A stretch of 64,000 nucleotides of DNA from CATOSP01 sp965205385 (GCA_965205385.1 CBDBGS010000008.1:558001-622000), one strand, 5' to 3'; numbered from the stretch's first letter, positions 18,486-27,279 are shown. Program-made: numbers and translations. The notes: generated from the sequence alone by a model not told the origin.

Positions 18486-18841
18486 GGGGATTCCCGGGTT
18501 TGTCGCCGAATCGCAGCGTGGGAGCGGTTGTTAAACGAAATACTACACATTTTGCGGGTTCGTAAATTATGGTCACCACCCCTTTCAGTGTCAAGGGATA
18601 GAGGTTGATACCCTGTATTCAGCACACACCGGTCACCACCTTCGTTCCGGACTAACCGCCCGAGTTTCCGGCGCAATCCGAAATCCAGGAAGTTAACGTA
18701 GCCAGCATTACTCCTGCCCGGAATGACGAGGGGCGGTGGGCTATGGCTGATCGGGAGCCTCTATATGCTAAAATGTGGCGGCTGTCATCCCCGCCCTCCC
18801 GAGGCGTAGGGGGATGCAATCCTCACCCGGAGAGGGCAATC
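18486..18841. promoter_or_regulatory. Divergent intergenic region
   Basis: A 356-base gap between the minus-strand sulfur block and a plus-strand pair of genes. On the minus strand TTTACG and TAGTAT (about 15-base spacing) near 18,540-18,580 could be a promoter for the MFS gene, but this is weak. GGTCACCACC occurs twice as a direct repeat, about 60 bases apart (near 18,571 and 18,632), which might be an operator. A fragment CCCGGAATGACGAG near 18,718 resembles the repeat module in the MITE-like element. No gene is seen. Confidence 0.35.
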
Positions 18842-19105
18842 TTGGACGACCAGGTCTTTATCCGGCGCATCCAGGAAAAGATCGAACGAATGGCCGAATG
18901 CTCCGTGGATGTGCAAGTCGACCACGAAGACGAGAACCAACTAAAGGTCGAGCTGTCCCGTGAAGTGCCCCTGGTGGTGGTGGGATCGAACATCTACGAA
19001 TATTCCGGGTTCGCGAGGATGTGCATCGAATACGCCGCCGCCTCGATCCGTCAACAGCGCCCCATCGAAGTCCTTGAGTTCCACGTCCTCTTGGCGCGGA
19101 ACTGA
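18842..19105 (+). CDS. Conserved-looking small hypothetical protein
   Basis: 87 residues from a TTG at 18842, chosen because GGAGAGG stands 5-8 bases before it; the frame can start at 18743 but that part is low-complexity. The protein has a helix rich in Arg/Glu (FIRRIQEKIERMAE), then a small mixed domain with CSVDVQVDHEDEN and a long helix near the C-terminus. It matches no family I know. It precedes a membrane protein by 13 bases on the same strand, so they form a two-gene operon. Confidence 0.6.
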   Translation: MDDQVFIRRIQEKIERMAECSVDVQVDHEDENQLKVELSREVPLVVVGSNIYEYSGFARMCIEYAAASIRQQRPIEVLEFHVLLARN

Positions 19106-19118
19106 CCACCTTTTACCT

Positions 19119-19634
19119 ATGGCTCAAGGAGACACGAGGCCTGCGGAGACCCGCCCATGGCGAAAGACGCTCGGCGGCCTTTGGGACAGAATCAATCAGA
19201 CCCAGGCGGCCGTACCTGGTCCGCGGCCCTGGTACTACCACAACTGGTTTCTGATTCCCGCCTTTATCTTCGGGTGGCCCATCCTTTATGTGTCGCTGTG
19301 GCCTGCGTGGGCGGTGCTGATTATCAGGTCGCCCTGGCACACCGGATTCATCACCGGAACTCTCTCATGGGCAATGCTGCTGGCTGGCGGCACTATGATC
19401 GTGGTGAGATTCAGAGAACCGGATGTCAACCTGCTCGAATTGGCGGCGTTGATCGCCCCTGGTCTGGTGGTGACCGGGATCACCCAGGTGCATTGGAGCA
19501 AGCATAAGTCTGATTATCCAATTGCGAAGCCAGAGGAATCGCCGGCTGCGGTGGTCCCCGGAAGACCGACGCAAGAGCCCACGACCCAGCGCTCCAGAAG
19601 GCGCAGAAGGAAAGGGGCGCGTAACAGACGATAG
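19119..19634 (+). CDS. Small membrane protein, unknown function
   Basis: 171 residues from ATG 19119; a longer frame from 18960 is read inside the preceding gene. Three to four hydrophobic helices occur between residues 45 and 130 (WFLIPAFIFGWPILYVSLW and following). The C-terminus ends in a strongly basic tail of Arg/Lys, likely facing the cytoplasm by the positive-inside rule. It is 13 bases behind the 87-residue gene. No family is recognised. Confidence 0.65.
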   Translation: MAQGDTRPAETRPWRKTLGGLWDRINQTQAAVPGPRPWYYHNWFLIPAFIFGWPILYVSLWPAWAVLIIRSPWHTGFITGTLSWAMLLAGGTMIVVRFREPDVNLLELAALIAPGLVVTGITQVHWSKHKSDYPIAKPEESPAAVVPGRPTQEPTTQRSRRRRRKGARNRR

Positions 19635-19644
19635 CCCTTTGGAG

Positions 19645-20079
19645 CTAAAGCGCGACCACGGCCGACCCCTGACCCACGGACTCGCCCTTGTCATCCTCCA
19701 CCGCCAACCGGCACTCGACCAGCCGCAGGCCCCCATACTCTCGTTTCGAGGAGACCACCCCGGTAAGGCTGATGATGTCCCCCTCTCGCACAGGCGCGGA
19801 GAATTCCAGTTCCAGACTATTGCCGGGGGCATCGCGGCTGGCGATGGGGAACCCTTTCTCCAATAGCTCGTAGGCGTATGCCCTTAGCGCCCCTTCAGAC
19901 AGGAAGATGGCGTCGTCAACTTCAAGACTGTCCGCGGCGTCAACCGAAGCGGAACCCGATTCCGCGAGAGCGTTCAAGCGGGCTATGGTCTCTTTGGTCT
20001 CAAATTTCACAAGTACCGGCAACCGGTCTCCCACGGAGACGGACTCAAATGTCGTGGTCATTGCCCAGAGGTCCGGCAT
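19645..20079 (-). CDS. MaoC/FAS1-like hotdog dehydratase domain protein
   Basis: 144 residues reading as a hotdog fold: FESVSVGDRLP at the N-terminus, a helix with YAYELLEKG, and strands DIISLTGVVSSKREYGGLRLVECRL. The start at 20079 has GGGAG 8 bases before it; 20061 is a later ATG without one. In family members an Asp-His pair gives hydratase activity. No such pair is obvious here, so it may be a thioesterase-like or non-catalytic version. It converges on the membrane protein gene with an 11-base gap. Confidence 0.6.
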   Translation of the reverse strand: MPDLWAMTTTFESVSVGDRLPVLVKFETKETIARLNALAESGSASVDAADSLEVDDAIFLSEGALRAYAYELLEKGFPIASRDAPGNSLELEFSAPVREGDIISLTGVVSSKREYGGLRLVECRLAVEDDKGESVGQGSAVVAL

Positions 20080-20209
20080 GGCCTATGCTCCCGGCGGTGA
20101 ATTAATTCCGCGCGCGCGCTTGCGGGAGATGCGTGTGGTGGTCAACCGATTTATATTCTATCTTGATGCGTGCGCCCTATATGGAAAGATTACCAGGAGG
20201 AAGTTCTTA

Positions 20210-20920
20210 ATGGCATCTGATGAGACTCATAGCAGGGGGATGGTGGTTGTGGCTCACCCCGACGACGCCGAGTGGATGTGCGCCGGGACCGTGGCCAAGT
20301 GGTGCGCCGAAGGCTGGCACGTGGTCTACGTCCTCTGCACCGATGGAAGTAAGGGGAGCGACGAGCCTGGAATGAGCAGTGAGACCCTTGCGAGTATCCG
20401 GGAGGCGGAGCAACGGGAAGCTTGCGAGGTGCTGGGAGTGGCGGAGGTGGTCTTTCTGGGTCACCCCGACGCCTACTTGGAGCCTACCTTGGAGCTACGC
20501 AAAGAGCTTGCCCGTGAGATTCGGAGGCACCGTCCCGATGTGTTGATCACGGAAAACCCGATTAGGAACCCTTCAGACCGGGTCTACCTGGCCCATCCGG
20601 ACCACCTGGCGGCAGGTGAGGCCACGATGGCCGCTGTCTTTCCGACAGCCCGCGACCGGCTTACGTTTCCGGACCTACTGGAGGAGGGACTAGAGCCCCA
20701 CAAGGTTAAGGAAGTGTGGATTGGAGGCGGCGAGGAAGGCTCCGACATGTTCATCGACGTCACGGACCACATGGACAAGGCGCTGGAAGCCTTGAAAGCT
20801 CACCGTTCCCAGGTGACCGAAGAGGAAGCCAACGAGTGGTTCCCCCTGGGCAGGCTCGAAACCGCCAGGAAGGTGGGCTTTCAGTTTGCCGAAGCTTTCA
20901 AGGTTATTCGCTTGGGGTGA
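20210..20920 (+). CDS. PIG-L family deacetylase
   Basis: 236 residues from ATG 20210, with AGGAGG at 20195-20200; the longer open frame from 19907 is not needed. The metal and catalytic motif HPDDAE is at residues 16-21 and the second motif LAHPDHLAAG carries the other His. PIG-L/LmbE enzymes remove N-acetyl groups from sugars, e.g. N-acetylglucosaminyl-inositol or bacillithiol precursors. The sequence does not tell which substrate. It is the only gene of its strand here and ends 11 bases before the ArsM stop. Confidence 0.9.
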   Translation: MASDETHSRGMVVVAHPDDAEWMCAGTVAKWCAEGWHVVYVLCTDGSKGSDEPGMSSETLASIREAEQREACEVLGVAEVVFLGHPDAYLEPTLELRKELAREIRRHRPDVLITENPIRNPSDRVYLAHPDHLAAGEATMAAVFPTARDRLTFPDLLEEGLEPHKVKEVWIGGGEEGSDMFIDVTDHMDKALEALKAHRSQVTEEEANEWFPLGRLETARKVGFQFAEAFKVIRLG

Positions 20921-20931
20921 TCGCCCGGTTC

Positions 20932-21711
20932 CTACGCGGGTTTATGGGCGACAACCTTCACGCTGGAAACGTTCATCGGCACACCTTCGTCGTCGCACCG
21001 GGCCGTCTCTTCGGTGATGGTGATCCTCTCGAAGCCCGCCTTGCGTAGCCGGTCAAGGTATACGTCCCGATGCTCGGCTCCCGCGATGCAGGACGCCCAA
21101 GCCTCGGGGTCGGTGCGGGCAGGACCTTCATCCGTGTTGGACATCATGTCGGAGATGTGAACGCGGCCGCCGGAAGCCAGCACCCTGAACGTCTCCTGAA
21201 AGACCGCGTCCTTGTCCGGTGACAGGCAGACCACGCAGTTGGAAATGACCACGTCCACCGAAGAATCGGGCAAGGGCATATTTTCCATCTCGCCCCGCAC
21301 GAACTCCACGTTGGTCAACCCCAGATTGGCCTGGTTTGTCCGCGCCAACTCCAGCATGTCGGGAGTCATATCCAGGCCGAAGACGTGACCCGAGTCTCCC
21401 ACCTGGTTGGCCGCGAGAAAACAATCGATGCCGCCTCCCGAACCCAGGTCCAGCACCCTTTCCCCTTCTTTGAGGTTGGCCAGGGCGGTTGGGTTGCCGC
21501 AGCCTGCCGAAGCCGCGATGGACTCGGCGGGTAGACCGGCGAGCTGTCCCTCGTTGTAGAGCCGCAACGCCCGGTCCATGTCCGCGGGGCTGCAACAAGT
21601 GGCCTCACTGCCCGCGGGCTGCTCGACCACGGTGAGTTGGATCACTCCCTTGGCGCGGGAGCCGTACCGTTCCCGGACCAGCCGTTTGATTTCGTCTGAT
21701 TGAGTAGCCAC
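20932..21711 (-). CDS. arsM: Arsenite methyltransferase
   Basis: 259 residues. The SAM-binding motif is VLDLGSGGGIDCFLA. Cysteines stand where ArsM proteins bind arsenic: CysCys39-40, Cys71 (GCGNP), Cys159/162 in ISNCVVCLSP, and Cys208 in WASCIAGA. The enzyme would transfer methyl groups from SAM to As(III), giving methylated arsenicals. No arsR or arsB is adjacent. It is alone on its strand, convergent with the PIG-L gene. The short N-terminal region is helical, without a signal peptide. Confidence 0.9.
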   Translation of the reverse strand: MATQSDEIKRLVRERYGSRAKGVIQLTVVEQPAGSEATCCSPADMDRALRLYNEGQLAGLPAESIAASAGCGNPTALANLKEGERVLDLGSGGGIDCFLAANQVGDSGHVFGLDMTPDMLELARTNQANLGLTNVEFVRGEMENMPLPDSSVDVVISNCVVCLSPDKDAVFQETFRVLASGGRVHISDMMSNTDEGPARTDPEAWASCIAGAEHRDVYLDRLRKAGFERITITEETARCDDEGVPMNVSSVKVVAHKPA

Positions 21712-21847
21712 GTTCTACCTCCCGATGACGCTGCGTCCAATGGATATATCCTAAGTATACTATGGCGGGCTTCTTCGGGTGTGGGCAGGGCAAGGGCGTC
21801 CTCAACTGACGGCAGGGTCTTTTAGTTGTCAGGGAAGCGCATAAGTC

Positions 21848-21880
21848 TCCCCCTTTCGCAAAAGGGGGACTAAGGGGGAT
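21848..21880. repeat. G/C-run hairpin, copy 1
   Basis: TCCCCCTTT pairs with AAAGGGGGA across CGCA (21848-21869), followed by ACTAAGGGGGAT. A T-rich stretch (CCCCTCTTTT) follows and could end transcription. A similar unit in reverse orientation is at 22008-22044. Confidence 0.55.
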
Positions 21881-22007
21881 ATCCCCTCTTTTCGGGGTCA
21901 GACATGCTGGATGAATCTATTCCGCTCCCCGGCTACTGATTCGCCAGTCGTGTAATATGTTCTCGATGCCAACTTACGCTCGAAACGGTCCCTGCCGGAA
22001 GCGGGAA

Positions 22008-22044
22008 ATCCCCCCAACCCCCTTTCGCCAAAGGGGGGGCTATC
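22008..22044. repeat. G/C-run hairpin, copy 2 (inverted)
   Basis: ATCCCCCC, AAC, CCCCTTT, CGCC and AAAGGGGGGG in order. Compared with the complement of copy 1 it keeps the same order of runs, so the pair is an inverted repeat about 130 bases apart. Confidence 0.5.
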
Positions 22045-22211
22045 CATCACCGGGCCGAGGACTGGACAGTTAAAGGACCCTGCAACTGACGGGGCCCAGG
22101 GCGTGGGCGGGAAGGTTGTATGTTAGAATGGGCCAGCCCAATAAGGTCTAATTTCCCAGCCGAATCAGAGTCGACAGGCGATGAATTCCAAGCTTAGTCG
22201 AGGAGGTCTGA

Positions 22212-22793
22212 ATGATTGACCAACTAGAGATGATGAAGGTTATAGACCGGTATCGCGAGGACGCCGTTGTCGTTCCCACGATGCGGGCCAACGGGGCCTG
22301 GGCCCAGGTGTCTCGCAACGAAAAGAGGGACATACCCACAGGCGGGGCGATGGGCAAGACCTCGTCCTTCGCCCTGGGTATGTGCCTGGCCCAGCCCGAC
22401 ACCAAATTCATCGTGTACGATGGCGACGGAAGCCTGGTTATGAATCTGGGTACGCTGGTCACCATCGGCGACAAGGCCCCCAGCAACATGTACCATTTCG
22501 TGCTCGACAACGGCGTGTATGCCACCACCGGGGGGCAGGATGTACCGGGCGCTGGGGTTACCGATTACGCCGACATGGCGCGTGCGGCTGGATACCGGCA
22601 TACCTACCAGTTCACCGACCTGGAAGACTTCGCCACCCAGGCGGCGGAGATCTTCAACCAGGAAGGACCCGTGCTCGTCTGGGTGAAGACCATCCCCGAC
22701 ATCCGGCTTCCCGAAGAACGGGCCGCCAACCGGGGGCAGCGCGCCCGGGACCCCATCGCGGACCTGATGGGGGAATTCGGGGCCAAGCGGTAG
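22212..22793 (+). CDS. TPP-binding protein, ComE/sulfopyruvate decarboxylase beta-like
   Basis: 193 residues, the length of a single TPP enzyme C-terminal domain. The thiamine pyrophosphate motif starts at GDGSLVMNLG (residues 71-80) and ends with Asn100 in FVLDNGVY, the GDGx(24-27)N pattern. Such a domain works with a separate pyrimidine-binding subunit, as in sulfopyruvate or phosphonopyruvate decarboxylases. No partner subunit is adjacent; the next gene, 61 bases on, is an enolase-superfamily enzyme. GAGGAGG precedes the ATG. It may pair with a partner encoded elsewhere. Confidence 0.75.
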   Translation: MIDQLEMMKVIDRYREDAVVVPTMRANGAWAQVSRNEKRDIPTGGAMGKTSSFALGMCLAQPDTKFIVYDGDGSLVMNLGTLVTIGDKAPSNMYHFVLDNGVYATTGGQDVPGAGVTDYADMARAAGYRHTYQFTDLEDFATQAAEIFNQEGPVLVWVKTIPDIRLPEERAANRGQRARDPIADLMGEFGAKR

Positions 22794-22854
22794 CAATCAC
22801 TCTTACCCACCGGGCCCGGCGTCGCGCTGGGCCAGCAACCGGAGGACTGATCAG

Positions 22855-23943
22855 ATGAGGATAACCAGAGCCACCACCCGCATCTTGCGCACCCCGGCGG
22901 ACAATCCCTTGATCGTTGGAGTTGACCAGGGAGACGGCACAAGGGAGTTTGTTACGCTGGAGTTGGACACCGACGAGGGTATTCAGGGCATCGGACTGAC
23001 CTTCTTCGGAGGCCCTCTGACCAGGGCGCTCAAAGAGGCGGTCGATGCTCTTTGCGAACTCATCATAGGGCGCGACCCCATGCCGGTGGAGGCGGTCACC
23101 GGCGACCTGCGCAGCGCGGCCAGCGGCGCCGGGCCGGGGGGCATCTTCACCCTGGCGCTCTCCGCCGTGGACCAGGCCCTCTGGGACATCAAGGGTAAGG
23201 CCCTGGACCAATCGGTCTGTTCGCTCTTGGGCGCGTATCGGGACCGGGTTCCCACCTATGCCAGCGGCGCGCTGATGCGCCCCATGAACATCGAGTACCT
23301 GGCCGAAGCCGGTCCCCGGTTGGTGAACATGGGGTTCAAGCAGATGAAGACCCAGATGGGCGCCGAACCCACCGCCGAACGGGAGATACAGCGGATGCAG
23401 GTTCTCCGCGACGGCATTGGCCCCGACATCGACCTGATGTGCGACATCAACCAACTCTGGAACGTCAACCAGGCGATCGAGATCGGGAGCCGGGTCGAAG
23501 ACCTGCACCTGTTCTGGCTGGAAGACGTGGTGGCCCAGGACGATTACCAGGGGTTGGCGCGGGTTGCCGACGCCCTGACCACGCCCATTTGCGCGGGTGA
23601 GTACGTATACGGCATCACGCCGTTCAGAAACATGTTGGAACACCGGTCGATAGACATAGTAATGATCGACCTGCTGCGTGTCGGAGGGATCACACCCTGG
23701 CGGAAGGTTGCGGGGATGGCCGAGGCGTTCAACATTCCGGTGGTCAGCCACCTGATCCCCGAGATGCACGTTCAGCTAATGGCGTCGATTCCCAACGGCC
23801 TGACGGTGGAGTACATGCCCTGGACACTACGGCTCTTCGACGAGACGCCCGAGATCGTAGACGGGGAGTTGGTAGTGCCGGACAAACCCGGCCTCGGCCT
23901 CAGCTTCAGCGAAGACTGCATCCGGCAATACCAGGTGGCTTAG
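22855..23943 (+). CDS. Mandelate racemase/muconate lactonizing enzyme family protein
   Basis: 362 residues of the enolase superfamily. Metal ligands fit Asp197 (MCDIN), Glu223 (WLEDVV) and Glu249 (CAGEYVYG); a His299 in VVSHLIPEMH with Asp271 (VMIDLLRVGG) can be the general base dyad. The family KxK base appears as MKTQMG, with Lys165 kept and the second Lys replaced by Gln. It probably dehydrates or epimerises an acid sugar or related acid. It follows the TPP protein in the same direction, so the two may belong to one pathway. Confidence 0.85.
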   Translation: MRITRATTRILRTPADNPLIVGVDQGDGTREFVTLELDTDEGIQGIGLTFFGGPLTRALKEAVDALCELIIGRDPMPVEAVTGDLRSAASGAGPGGIFTLALSAVDQALWDIKGKALDQSVCSLLGAYRDRVPTYASGALMRPMNIEYLAEAGPRLVNMGFKQMKTQMGAEPTAEREIQRMQVLRDGIGPDIDLMCDINQLWNVNQAIEIGSRVEDLHLFWLEDVVAQDDYQGLARVADALTTPICAGEYVYGITPFRNMLEHRSIDIVMIDLLRVGGITPWRKVAGMAEAFNIPVVSHLIPEMHVQLMASIPNGLTVEYMPWTLRLFDETPEIVDGELVVPDKPGLGLSFSEDCIRQYQVA

Positions 23944-23947
23944 GGGC

Positions 23948-24005
23948 TCCTTCGACTCTGCTGCGCTCCGCTCAGAATGAGCGGGGTTGGGGCAGAGTCG
24001 AAGGA
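23948..24005 (+). terminator. Nested hairpin after the enolase-superfamily gene
   Basis: TCCTTCGACTCTGC (23948-23961) pairs perfectly with GCAGAGTCGAAGGA (23992-24005). Inside, CCGCTCA and TGAGCGG form a second stem. It starts 5 bases after the stop of the preceding gene. No T-run follows, so it may be a rho-independent terminator without one, or a dispersed repeat of the CTTCGACTC kind. Confidence 0.5.
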
Positions 24006-24092
24006 TGAGCGGGATGAGGGTGAGTCGGCCCGGAGTGATTGGGTGTTGCACTCGAACGTGTTTTGATATTAGTGAATTTTGGAGGTGCTGGG

Positions 24093-24389
24093 ATGGTTTC
24101 CCAGTTGAGGATTTACACGATCAACCGAGGAATGATGGACTCGTGGTTAAAGCTGTTTAACGAGCAGATCCGGCCGTTGCACGATAGGCTCGGTATTCCC
24201 GTGGAAGCCTCGTGGACCAATGCCGACCGGACCGAGTTCATCTGGGTGCGGCGTTTTAACAGCGTTGATGAGATACCGGAGAAAGAGGCCGCGTACTTCG
24301 CCTCGCCGGAGCGTAAGGCGTTGGCCGATGTCCCAACCAGCCACATCGCCAAAATGGAAGTGCGCGTAATCGAGGGCGTGGCAGTCTAA
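24093..24389 (+). CDS. NIPSNAP family protein
   Basis: 98 residues from ATG 24093, preceded by GGAGG at spacing 7. The NIPSNAP fold (ferredoxin-like dimer) is shown by LRIYTINRGMMDSWLKLF at the start and FIWVRRFNSVDEIPEKEAAYFASPERK in the middle, with Pro/Ser/His near the end. Family function is unclear; some members act in vesicle or mitochondrial roles, and bacterial ones lie near catabolic genes. Here it is downstream of the enolase enzyme but behind a hairpin. The longer frame beginning at 24039 is rejected because it lacks a ribosome site. Confidence 0.8.
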   Translation: MVSQLRIYTINRGMMDSWLKLFNEQIRPLHDRLGIPVEASWTNADRTEFIWVRRFNSVDEIPEKEAAYFASPERKALADVPTSHIAKMEVRVIEGVAV

Positions 24390-24417
24390 GCCTACTCTTG
24401 TCACCGCAGGAGCTTGG

Positions 24418-24852
24418 TCACAGCTCCTTGCGCATCTCGATGTGGGGGATGTTGACCTCTAGGAATACATCCCCGTGCTCTACGTAGCCGTGGGAGGCGT
24501 AGAAGCTCGTGATGTATTCCTGGGCATGAAGCACGGAGTTTCGATAGCCCTGGGAGCGCGCTTCCTCTTCCAGGAACAGCAGGATCTGCCCGCCGACGCC
24601 CCTGCGCCTGAACTCCAAGTCCACAGCCATGCGCCCGATCACCGCGGTGGTATCGTCCTGGTGTAGCAACCGCCCGGTCCCGATGGTCTCACCGCCGGAG
24701 AGGGCTATGGCGTGGGTGGCCGTGGCGTCGGCTTCGTCCAGTTCCTCTTCCGGGGGGACCGCCTGCTCCGAGACGAACACCCGGAAGCGGACGCCAATGG
24801 CCGCTTCCATCTCCGCCTCGGATTCGACGCGCTTTACTAAGACTCCGCTCAT
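24418..24852 (-). CDS. GNAT family N-acetyltransferase
   Basis: 144 residues with the acetyl-CoA binding motif RMAVDLEFRRRGVGGQILLFLEE and strands IGTGRLL before it. The N-terminal region is VLVKRVESEAEMEAAIGVR. The enzyme transfers an acetyl group to an amine; the acceptor is not known. It starts 32 bases downstream of the dehydrogenase stop on the same strand, and is convergent with the NIPSNAP gene. Confidence 0.85.
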   Translation of the reverse strand: MSGVLVKRVESEAEMEAAIGVRFRVFVSEQAVPPEEELDEADATATHAIALSGGETIGTGRLLHQDDTTAVIGRMAVDLEFRRRGVGGQILLFLEEEARSQGYRNSVLHAQEYITSFYASHGYVEHGDVFLEVNIPHIEMRKEL

Positions 24853-24883
24853 TCAATCCAACGTCTTGTCGAAGGCAGAAGGT

Positions 24884-25978
24884 CTAGTCGAAGACGATGG
24901 CGCCCCGGCCTACCTCTCCGTTGTCCATGTCTTCGTAGGCCTCGTTGATCTGGTCCAGGGAATAATGCCGCACAACCAGGTCGTCCAGGTTCAGCTTGCC
25001 GGCCCGGTACAGGTCCACCATGGCCGGCATGTCGGTCATGGAGTGGGCGGAACCGTAGTAGGTGCCCCGGACTGTCTTCTCGAAGCGGACCATCTCCACC
25101 GCGTTCAGCGGCGCTTCATCGCCCATGGGAGCGATGCCCACCACGGTTACCGTGCCGCTCTTGGCCGCCATGTCGTAGGCTGCTTTTATCGTATCGCCGG
25201 AGCCGAACACCTCGAAGGTGTAGTCCGCGCCCCTTCCGTCGGTTAGCTCTTTTACCTGGGCAACGGGGTCCCGGTCGGAGGCGTTCACCGAGTGGGTTGC
25301 GCCGAACTTCATGGCGAACTCCAACTGGCTCTCGCGAATGTCCACCGCGATGATCTTGGAAGCGTTGACCAGCGCGGCGCCCATGATGACGTTGAGGCCC
25401 ACGCCGCCGCAGCCGACGACTGCAACGGTGCTGCCCGGCTGGACCTTGGCGCTGTAGATGGCCGCGCCGACTCCAGTGGGGACGCAGCAGCCGATCATCG
25501 CGGCTTTGTCCATGGGAATTGGGGACTCGACCGGCACGCAGCCAGTCTCAGGAACCACCGCGTATTCGGCGAAACAGGCCACTTTTCCCATGTGGTGTAT
25601 GGCCTGGTCTCCCTTGTGCAAGCGAGTGGTCCCGTCGTACATGAACGGACCCGTGGCCATGTGCCTGTCGCAAAGGTTGGAACGTCCCTCCAGGCAGGAC
25701 TTACACCGGCCGCACGCGGGAACAAACGACAAGATCACCTGGCCCCCAGGCCTGACCGAGGTCACGCCCGGTCCGACTCCGGCCACGGTACCCGCGCCCT
25801 CGTGACCCAGGACGGCGGGCAGGTTGATCACCGCGTCACCGTGCATGAAATGCCGGTCGCTGCGGCAGATGCCGGCGGCCCCGATCTTAACCAGCACCTC
25901 TCCCGCTTTCGGGTCGTCCAATTCCACGTCTTCGACTACCAATGGTTGCCCAACCTCGTAGCAAACAGCGGCTTTCAA
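24884..25978 (-). CDS. Zinc-dependent alcohol dehydrogenase (MDR family)
   Basis: 364 residues, typical for the medium-chain dehydrogenase family. The catalytic zinc ligands appear as Cys38 in GICRSDRHF and HEG in GHEGAGTVAGVG. The structural zinc lobe is CGRCKSCLEGRSNLC (four Cys). The Rossmann motif is VAVVGCGGVGLN, and NAD preference is likely from the acidic residue at the end of beta 2 (IIAVDIRES). It oxidises an alcohol to an aldehyde or the reverse. No second gene of its pathway is adjacent except the GNAT. Confidence 0.9.
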   Translation of the reverse strand: MKAAVCYEVGQPLVVEDVELDDPKAGEVLVKIGAAGICRSDRHFMHGDAVINLPAVLGHEGAGTVAGVGPGVTSVRPGGQVILSFVPACGRCKSCLEGRSNLCDRHMATGPFMYDGTTRLHKGDQAIHHMGKVACFAEYAVVPETGCVPVESPIPMDKAAMIGCCVPTGVGAAIYSAKVQPGSTVAVVGCGGVGLNVIMGAALVNASKIIAVDIRESQLEFAMKFGATHSVNASDRDPVAQVKELTDGRGADYTFEVFGSGDTIKAAYDMAAKSGTVTVVGIAPMGDEAPLNAVEMVRFEKTVRGTYYGSAHSMTDMPAMVDLYRAGKLNLDDLVVRHYSLDQINEAYEDMDNGEVGRGAIVFD

Positions 25979-26179
25979 TACAACGTCTCCTAGTCAAGCG
26001 TTATCCGATGGGCCCGGTGATGCCAGGCCGGATCAATAATCCACCCCGGAGCCAGTCCGTGTCAAATCATCCTGCGTCTGCCTGGGGGAGAGACGCAATT
26101 TGTTACCCCCTAAACGATGGGTTACACTCATCCCGTTAGACTTGATTCGCCGTCCGCGGTATTCGCTGGTGAGACGCCA

Positions 26180-27022
26180 ATGCCCCGAAGGTTGACCCCA
26201 ATGGCCATCGTATATGACTTCGATGGCACGCTGGCTCCGGGCAATATGCAGGAGCACGCCTTCATCCCCGACATCGGAATGAAGCCGGACGAGTTCTGGG
26301 ATGAAGTCGGCCAGCTCATGAAGGACCACCAGGCGGATGGGGTGCTCATGTATATGCACCTGATGTTGAAGAAGGCGGCGTCCGCGGGCGTACCTGTCCG
26401 GCGGGACGATTTCAGCGAGCGGGCGCGTGACATCCAGTTATTCGAGGGCGTTTCCGATTGGTTCGGCAGGATCAACGCCTATGGCAAGGGCAGGGGTATC
26501 CGGGTCCGGCACTACATCGTTTCGTCGGGCAACTCGGAGATCATCGAGGGCACGCCCATCGCCACGAATTTCGAGCGCATCTACGCGTCAAAATTCCTGT
26601 TTGACCCCAACGGCGTCCCGATTTGGCCCGCGTTGGCAGTCAACTTCACCAACAAGACCCAGTACCTCTTCCGCATCAACAAGGGGGCGCACGACCTCAG
26701 CGACGACCGGCGGATCAATGAATTCGTGGATAAGGGCAAGCGCCCGATTCCCTTCGAAAACATGGTCTACATCGGCGACGGGTCCACCGACGTTCCGTGC
26801 TTCCGGTTGGTGAAGGAACAGGGCGGTCTATCGATCGCCGTCTTCAAGCCCAACACTCGGGGCGCACAAGAGTCCGCGGACTCTTTCAGGAGGGATGGAA
26901 GGGTTCACCGGGTTGCTCCCGCAGTCTATACCGAGGGCAGCGAGCTAGACGCTACGATCAAGACCCGGATCGATCTGATAGCCGTCAGCCGGGAATATTC
27001 GCGGGTTTTGTCCAAGCGGTGA
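26180..27022 (+). CDS. HAD-family hydrolase
   Basis: 280 residues from ATG 26180. The nucleophile motif I is YDFDGTL with Asp13 and Asp15. Motif II is a Ser in IVSSGNSEII, and the late acidic pair appears in YIGDGSTDVP, the motif IV pattern. A 30-residue helical insertion between motifs I and II may be the cap. The enzyme is a phosphatase or related hydrolase; the substrate is unknown. The frame is open from 26117 but that part has no clear ribosome site. Confidence 0.85.
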   Translation: MPRRLTPMAIVYDFDGTLAPGNMQEHAFIPDIGMKPDEFWDEVGQLMKDHQADGVLMYMHLMLKKAASAGVPVRRDDFSERARDIQLFEGVSDWFGRINAYGKGRGIRVRHYIVSSGNSEIIEGTPIATNFERIYASKFLFDPNGVPIWPALAVNFTNKTQYLFRINKGAHDLSDDRRINEFVDKGKRPIPFENMVYIGDGSTDVPCFRLVKEQGGLSIAVFKPNTRGAQESADSFRRDGRVHRVAPAVYTEGSELDATIKTRIDLIAVSREYSRVLSKR

Positions 27023-27051
27023 GAACTCCCGATGTGCGTCGTAGAATTGGG

Positions 27052-27279
27052 TTAATCCGTTAACCCGGTCGGCTTTTTCGCGTGGACCTTTTCAAAGTAC
27101 GGGGCAAGTAGGCCGGATGCCCCCAACAGTTCGAACCCCACGACGTCGAACCCGTCCTCGTTGCCGAAGTCGACTATGAGGCTTTCACTACCCTCAACCG
27201 TTGACGAAGTAGCTATTTCGTGACCGGTCCAAATAGTTAGGATGTCGAGTATCTCGTCGTATCTAATGTTGAGGGTCAT
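27052..27279 (-). CDS. DUF2283 family protein
   Basis: 75 residues with the DUF2283 pattern: YDEILDILTIWTG at the start and SLIVDFGNEDGFDVVGFELLGAS in the middle, where the family has D-Y/F..-DG/E-..-VVGIEI. GAGGTGA lies 4 bases before the ATG. It pairs with the DUF4258 protein just upstream on the same strand (28-base gap). DUF2283 proteins often sit beside DUF4258 proteins in mobile small operons of toxin-antitoxin type; whether this pair acts so is not shown. Confidence 0.75.
   Translation of the reverse strand: MTLNIRYDEILDILTIWTGHEIATSSTVEGSESLIVDFGNEDGFDVVGFELLGASGLLAPYFEKVHAKKPTGLTD

Larger units (their letters stand above)
21712..22211. other. Intergenic region with paired repeats
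   Basis: A 500-base gap with no convincing gene. It holds two related G/C-run hairpins in inverted orientation (see 21848-21880 and 22008-22044). The plus-strand TPP gene begins at 22212, with GAGGAGG just before its ATG. AT-rich stretches near 21,750 (ATATCCTAAGTATACTAT) may hold the minus-strand arsM promoter. Confidence 0.4.
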
